Of a stretch of DNA of 64,000 bases, positions 57,526 through 64,000 are shown one piece after another. The DNA is from Siphonodentalium dalli (lineage: Eukaryota > Mollusca > Scaphopoda > Gadilida > Siphonodentaliidae). A program made the position numbers and the translations under genes. The stretch lies in contig CP136061.1 of the NCBI GenBank assembly GCA_032622095.1, positions 120,974,754 to 121,038,753 on the forward strand. Direction: 5' to 3'. A model generated the notes under the pieces. It did not search any database and was not told the DNA's origin. It saw nothing but the letters and a program-made list of their open reading frames with translations. Position 1 is the first letter of the stretch, and each line of letters begins with the position of its first letter.

Positions 57526-60500
57526 TTACGTTTCCTGACTTTTGTATAGATCCGGATATGGTAAGCATAAAGAGCGTTGTTTGTTACTATTTTTCTTATA
57601 TGGAAATAATGAAGAGCGTTTATATAATGTTTGTGTGATTAACCAATATGATTGCGTTGTGTTTTGTAAACAGAAGCAAAACTTCTGTAACACGAGCATG
57701 CTGTTGTTTACGCAATCATCGTACACATTGAGGACAATACACTATTCACGCGCTGATTACGTTTGCATATGAACAAAACTGTACATGTTTTAATATTCCA
57801 TCTGTTGGTGGCGATTTGATCACATATGAATAGTTCTGCAACGAACGCCACCCGTGCCTTTAATTATTATAACCAATGCCATGTACTCATATACATATAC
57901 ATATAGCTAACAAAATTAACGACATTATGGAGACTCTTGAAATAATCCGACCTTAGGGAGACATCTCGACAAAGCTATATATATTTTAATATTCCATCTG
58001 TTGGTGGCGATTTGATTACATATGAATAGTTCTGCAACGAACGCCGCCCGTGCCTTTAATTATTATAACCAATACCATGTAATGATATACATATACCTAA
58101 CAACATGAAACGACATTCGGGAGACTCTTGAAATAATCCGACCTTAGACAGACATCTCAATATATCATTTTCCATGCAACGTGCAGCTTCTGGGTATGGT
58201 GAGAGCATTTGGTATTAATAAAAAATATCTTTTATTGCTCATATTAAAGATACGGGCGGTGTTGGCGGTGGGTATGCTGTTAAAATATTCATCTCCGTCA
58301 AAAACCGCCATAAACAGAAATAGTAAAATATAGGCAGAATTTGTTGTTTTTTATATCATACAGAAATATGGCATAAACAGTATGTTATTGTCAATTGTTT
58401 TCACTTTGTTGTGCAAACTAAAGGAAAAAACCGTTACTTTTCCTGGCTTTTGTATAGATCCGGATATGGTAAGCATAAAGAGCGTTGTTTGTTACTATTT
58501 TTCTTATATGGAAGTAATGAAGAGCGTTTATATAATGTTTGTGTGATTAACCAATATGATTGCGTTGTGTTATGTAAACAGAAGCAAAACTTCGGTAACA
58601 CGAGCATGCTGTTGTTTACGCAATCATCGTACACATTGAGGACAATACACTATTCGTGCGCTGATTACGTTTGCATATGAACAAAACTGTACATATTTTA
58701 ATATTCCATCTGTTGGTGGCGATTTGACCACATATTAATATTTCTGCAACGAACACCGCCCGTGCCTTTAATTATTATAACCAATGCCATGTACTGATAT
58801 ACATATACATATAGCTAACAAAATTAACGACATTAGGGAGACTCTTGAAATAATCCGACCTTAGGGAGACATCTCGACAAAGCTATATATATTTTAATAT
58901 TCCATCTGTTGGTGGCGATTTGATCACATATGAATAGTTCTGCAACGAACGCCGCCCGTGCCTTTAATTATTATAACCAATACCATGTAATGATATACAT
59001 ATACCTAACAACATGAAACGACATTCGGGAGACTCTTGAAATAATCCGACCTTAGGCAGACATCTCAATATATCATTTTCCATGCAACGTGCAGCTTCTG
59101 GGTATGGTGAGAGCATTTGGTATTAATAAAAAAACATCTTTTATTGCTCATAATAAAGATATGGCGGTGGGTATGCTGTTAAAATATTCAGCTCCGTCAA
59201 AAACCGCCATAAACAGAAATAGTAAAATATAGGCAGAATTTGTTGTTATATCATACAGAACCATGGCATAAACTTTACGTTACGTTTCCTGACTTTTGTA
59301 TAGATCCGGATATGGTAAGCATAAAGAGCGTTGTTTGTTACTATATTTCTTATATGGAAATAATGAAGAGCGTTTATATAATGTTTGTGTGATTAACTAA
59401 TATGATTGCGTTGTGTTATGTAAACAGAAGCAAAACTTTTATAACACGAGCATGCTGTTGTTTACGCAATCATCGTACACATTGAGGACAATACACTATT
59501 CATGCGCTGATTACGTTTGCATATGAACACAACTGTACATATTTTAATATTCCATCTGTTGGTGGCGATTTGACCACATATTAATATTTCTGCAACGAAC
59601 ACCGCCCGTGCCTTTAATTATTATAACCAATGCCATGTCCTGATATACATATACATATAGCTAACAAAATTATCAACATTAGGGAGACTCTTGAAATAAT
59701 CCGACCTTAGGGAGACATCTCGACAAAGCTATATATATTTTAATATTCCATCTGTTGGTGGCGATTTGATCACATATAAATAGTTCTGCAACGAATGCCG
59801 CCCGTGCCTTTAATTATTATAACCAATACCATGTAATGATATACATATACCTAACAACATGAAACGACATTCGGGAGACTCTTGAAATAATCCGACCTTA
59901 AGCAGACATCTCAATATATCAGTTTCCATGCAACGTGCAGCTTCTGGGTATGGTGAGAGCATTTGGTATTAATAAAAAAACATCTTTTATTGCTCATATT
60001 AAAGATACGGGCGGTGTTGGCGGTGGGTATGCTGTTAAAATATTCATCTCCGTCAAAAACCGCCATAAACAGAAATAGTAAAATATAGGCAGAAGTTGTT
60101 GTTATATCATACAGAAATATGGCATAAACAGTATGTTATTGTCAATTGTTTTCACTTTGTTGTGCAAACAAAAGGAAAAAACCGTTACGTTTCCTGACTT
60201 TTGTATAGATCCGGATATGGTAAGCATAAAGAGCGTTGTTTGTTACTATTTTTCTGATATGGAAATAATGAAGAGCGTTTATATAATGTTTGTGTGATTA
60301 AAGGCACGTGAGGCCTTAGTTGTCGAAAATATTCATATTTGTTCTAATCACCGTAAACAGAAAAACATTAAAACGCATACAGTTTCGTTCATATATACCA
60401 TGACCATCACGTAAAGGGCATGTTATCATAAAGACCTACTATATTTTTCCTAAGCAAGAGCCTGATTATGTTACAGAAGACAGCACAATGCTACTGGCTA

Positions 60501-63500
60501 ATCAGACACAAATGGCATAAACGCTCTTTATTAGTTCCATATCAGGAATTCACCAACAAAGAACGCTCTTTATGTTTACCATCATAATATAAACACACAT
60601 CAGAAAAGTAACTTTTTATGCTTCTGTTTACATAACAATGGTCAAACATTTGACAATAACATACTGTTTATGCGATATTTCTTATTTGTTTTCGGACAAA
60701 GTCTGTCTACATTTTGATGTTCTTTCTGTTTGTGGCGGTTTTTGACTGGTGGAAATATTTTCACAGGATACCCACCGTCAAGGCCAACAGTACATTTAAC
60801 CAATATGATTGCGTTGTGTGTTGTAAACAGAAGCAAAACTTCTGTAACACGAGCATGCTGTTGTTTGCGCAATCATCGTACACATTGAGGACAATACACT
60901 ATTCACGCGCTGATTACGTTTGCATATGAACAAAACTGTACATGTTTTAATATTCCATCTGTTGGTGGCGATTTGACCACATATTAATATTTATGCAACG
61001 AACACCGCCCGTGCCTTTAATTATTATAACCAATGCCATGTACTCATATACATATACATATAGCTAACAAAATTAACGACATTAGGGAGACTCTTGAAAT
61101 AATCCGACCTTAGGGAGACATCTCGACAAAGCTATATATATTTTAATATTCCATCTGTTGGTGGCGATTTGATCACATATGAATAGTTCTGCAACGAACG
61201 GCGCCCGTGCCTTTAATTATTATAACCAATACCATGTAATGATATACATATACCTAACAACATGAAACGACATTCGGGAGACTCTTTAAATAATCCGACC
61301 TTAGGCAGACATCTCAATATATCATTTTCCATGCAACGTGCAGCTTCTGGGTATGATGAGAGCATTTGGTATTAATAAAAAAACATCTTTTATTGCTCAT
61401 ATTAAAGATACGGGCGGTGTTGGCGGTGGGTATGCTGTTAAAATATTCATCTCCGTCAAAAACCGCCATAAACAGAAATAGTAAAATATAGGCAGAAGTT
61501 GTTGTTATATCATACAGAAATATGGCATAAACAGTATGTTATTGTCAATTGTTTTCACTTTGTTGTGCAAACAAAAGGAAAAAAACCGTTACGTTTCCTG
61601 ACTTTTGTATAGATCCGGATATGGTAAGCATAAAGAGCGTTGTTTGTTACTATTTTTCTTATATGGAAATAATGAAGAGCGTTTATATAATGTTTGTGTG
61701 ATTAACCAATATGATTGCGTTGTGTTTTGTAAACAGAAGCAAAACTTCTGTAACACGAGCATGCTGTTGTTTACGCAATCATCGTACACATTGAGGACAA
61801 TACACTATTCACGCGCTGATTACGTTTGCATATGAACAAAACTGTACATGTTTTAATATTCCATCTGTTGGTGGCGATTTGATCACATATGAATAGTTCT
61901 GCAACGAACGCCACCCGTGCCTTTAATTATTATAACCAATGCCATGTACTCATATACATATACATATAGCTAACAAAATTAACGACATTAGGGAGACTCT
62001 TGAAATAATCCGACCTTAGGGAGACATCTCGACAAAGCTATATATATTTTAATATTCCATCTGTTGGTGGCGATTTGATCACATATGAATAGTTCTGCAA
62101 CGAACGGCGCCCGTGCCTTTAATTATTATAACCAATACCATGTAATGATATGCATATACCTAACAACATGAAACGACATTCGGGAGACTCTTTAAATAAT
62201 CCGACCTTAGACAGACATCTCAATATATCATTTTCCATGCAACGTGCAGCTTCTGGGTATCATGAGAGCATTTGGTATTAATAAAAAAATATCTTTTATT
62301 GCTCATATTAAAGATACGGGCGGTGTTGGCGGTGGGTATGCTGTTAAAATATTCATCTCCGTCAAAAACCGCCATAAACAGAAATAGTAAAATATAGGCA
62401 GAAGTTGTTGTTATATCATACAGACATATGGCATAAACAGTATGTTATTGTCAATTGTTTTCACTTTGTTGTGCAAACAAAAGGAAAAAAACCGTTACGT
62501 TTCCTGACTATTGTATAGATCCGGATATGGTAAGCATAAAGAGCGTTGGTTGTTACTATTTTTCTTATATGGAAATAATGAAGAGCGTTTATATAATGTT
62601 TGTGTGATTAACCAATATGATTGCGTTGTGTTATGTAAACAGAAGCAAAACTTCTGTAACACGAGCATGCTGTTGTTTACGCAATCATCGTACACATTGA
62701 GGACAATACACTATTCGTGCGCTGATTACGTTTGCATATGAACAAAACTGTACATATTGTAATATTCCATCTGTTGGTGGCGATTTGACCACATATCAAT
62801 ATTTCTGCAACGAACACGGCCCGTGCTTTTAATTATTATAACCAATTCCATGTACTGATATACATATACATATAGCTAACAAAATTAACGACATTAGGGA
62901 GACTCTTGAAATAATCCGACCTTAGGGAGACATCTCGACACAGCTATATATATTTTAATATTCCATCTGTTGGTGGCGATTTGATCACATATGAATAGTT
63001 CTGCAACGAACGCCGCCCGTGCCTTTAATTATTATAACCAATACCATGTAATGATATACATATACCTAACAACATGAAAAGACATTCGGGAGACTCTTGA
63101 AATAATCCGACCTTAGGCAGACATCTCAATATATCATTTTCCATGCAACGTGCAGCTTCTGGGTATGGTGAGAGCATTTGGTATTAATAAAAAAACATCT
63201 GTTATTGCTCATATTAAAGATACGGGCTGTCTTTGGCGGTGGGTATGCTGTTAAAATATTCAGCTCCGTCAAAAACCGCCATAAACAGAAATAGTAAAAT
63301 ATAGGCAGAATGTGTTGTTATATCATACAGAACTATGCATAAACAGTACGTTACGTTTCCTGACTTTTGTATAGATCCGGATATGGTAAGCATAAAGAGC
63401 GTTGTTTGTTACTATATTTCTTATATGGAAATAATGAAGAGCGTTTATATAATGTTTGTGTGATTAACCAATTTGATTGCGTTGTGTTATGTAAACAGAA

Positions 63501-64000
63501 GCAAAACTTCCGTAACACGAGCATGCTGTTGTTTACGCAATCATCGTACACATTGAGGACAATACACTATTCATGCGCTGATTACGTTTGTATATGAACA
63601 AAACTGTACATATTTTAATATTCCATCTGTTGGTGGCGATTTGACCACATATTAATATTTCTGCAACGAACACCGCCGTGCCTTTAATTATTATAACCAA
63701 TGCCATGTACTGATATACATATACATATAGCTAACAAAATTAACGACATTAGGGAGACTCTTGAAATAATCCGACCTTAGGGAGACATCTCGACAAAGCT
63801 ATATATATTTTAATATTCCATCTGTTGGTGGCGATTTGATCACATATGAATAGTTCTGCAACGAACGGCGCCCGTGCCTTTAATTATTATAACCAATACC
63901 ATGTAATGATATACATATATCTAACAACATGAAACGACATTCGGGAGACTCTTGAAATAATCCGACCTTAGGCAGACATCTCAATATATCATTTTCCATG
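57526..64000 (+). repeat. Irregular distal part of the array
   Basis: Monomer order departs from A-B-C-D: A-like, D, short, long (split by a MITE), A-like, mixed, short-like. The segment around 56750-57880 recurs around 60800-61950, sharing GAACGGCGCCCG, ACTCTTTAAATAATCC and GGGTATGATGAGAG. This indicates another round of segmental copying. Confidence 0.75.
60302..60795 (-). mobile_element. TTAA MITE inserted in a satellite monomer
   Basis: A 494-bp element between TTAA at 60298-60301 and 60796-60799. Other monomers read GTGTGATTAACCAATATG without interruption. Here the element sits exactly between GTGTGATTAA and TTAACCAATATG, so TTAA was duplicated. The left end is AGGCACGTGAGGCCTT; the right end is AAGGCCAACAGTACAT, one change from the expected CCT end. 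It is the close sister of 2955-3446. Confidence 0.95.

Larger units (their letters stand above)
41796..64000 (+). repeat. Satellite array, about 0.9-kb monomers containing a MITE
   Basis: At least 24 monomers to the window end. The common anchor GATATGGTAAGC (or AAAC) lies at about 42353, 43259, 44162, 45070, 45928, 46786, 47695, 48553, 49411, 50310, 51217, 52121, 53029, 53934, 54838, 55742, 56650, 57555, 58463, 59309, 60214, 61618, 62524 and 63380. Spacing is about 904-909 (long form) or about 846-858 (short form, lacking about 50 bases between ATAAAC and GTTACGTTTCCTG). Each monomer has a TTAA-bounded MITE core (for example 50099-50614) and a flank holding a duplicated MITE end. Repeated 66- and 76-codon ORFs are not genes. 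Confidence 0.97.

Noticed and set aside
1-64000. tRNA or rRNA genes
   Set aside because: I looked for T-loop-like and cloverleaf patterns by eye and saw none. A covariance-model scan would be needed to be sure.

Overview
This is non-coding, repeat-dominated eukaryotic (metazoan) DNA. Reasons: no long or clustered ORFs, no operons, an AT-rich background, (TA)n, (GAT)n and 15-bp minisatellite tracts, a 5'-truncated non-LTR retrotransposon with a poly(A) tail and target-site duplication, a piggyBac transposase relic, many palindromic MITEs, and a long satellite array. The organism cannot be fixed from this alone. Tracts such as GGGCAATAACTC (about 19250) and related motifs near 28.6 and 34.6 kb recall repeats I associate with molluscs, so a marine invertebrate, perhaps a mollusc, is my weak guess. 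Layout, 0-7 kb: a run of small inverted-repeat elements. They include a 254-bp near-perfect palindrome with an 8-bp target duplication (985-1238), several elements bounded by TTAA (1292-1545, 2955-3446, 4195-4540), a hairpin (5322-5462) and a double hairpin (5729-5964). 7-13 kb: nested insertions. A CR1/Jockey-like non-LTR element (7013-10156, minus) sits in the second copy of a dispersed repeat, and is itself split by a CAGGGGCG-ended element (7605-8633) that carries a 15-bp minisatellite. A second nest occupies 11894-12930. 13-36 kb: mostly featureless DNA with further foldbacks, an approximately 3-kb unit bounded by inverted GGCGC-rich blocks (22989-26010), an approximately 325-bp tandem repeat (28.7-29.6 kb), and a 0.30-0.35-kb tandem repeat split by a 1.5-kb hAT-like element with G/C homopolymer ends (31.9-34.5 kb). 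The only host-gene candidate is a weak two-exon signal-peptide protein (16356-16903, minus). 36.6-40.3 kb: a piggyBac-family transposase (37425-39098, minus) with its catalytic aspartates intact but two in-frame stops, lying between two copies, in opposite orientation, of a TTAA-bounded MITE. 41.8-64 kb: a tandem array of about 24 monomers of about 0.86-0.91 kb that runs off the window. Each monomer contains a whole copy of that same MITE family plus an internally duplicated flank. The array has higher-order organisation: a 3-monomer period of about 2.62 kb, then a 4-monomer period of about 3.62 kb. Its left edge is eroded, and one monomer carries a clean insertion of another MITE at TTAA (60302-60795). 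The clearest story here is the conversion of a transposable element into a higher-order satellite. No gene network can be described, because almost all coding traces belong to dead mobile elements.
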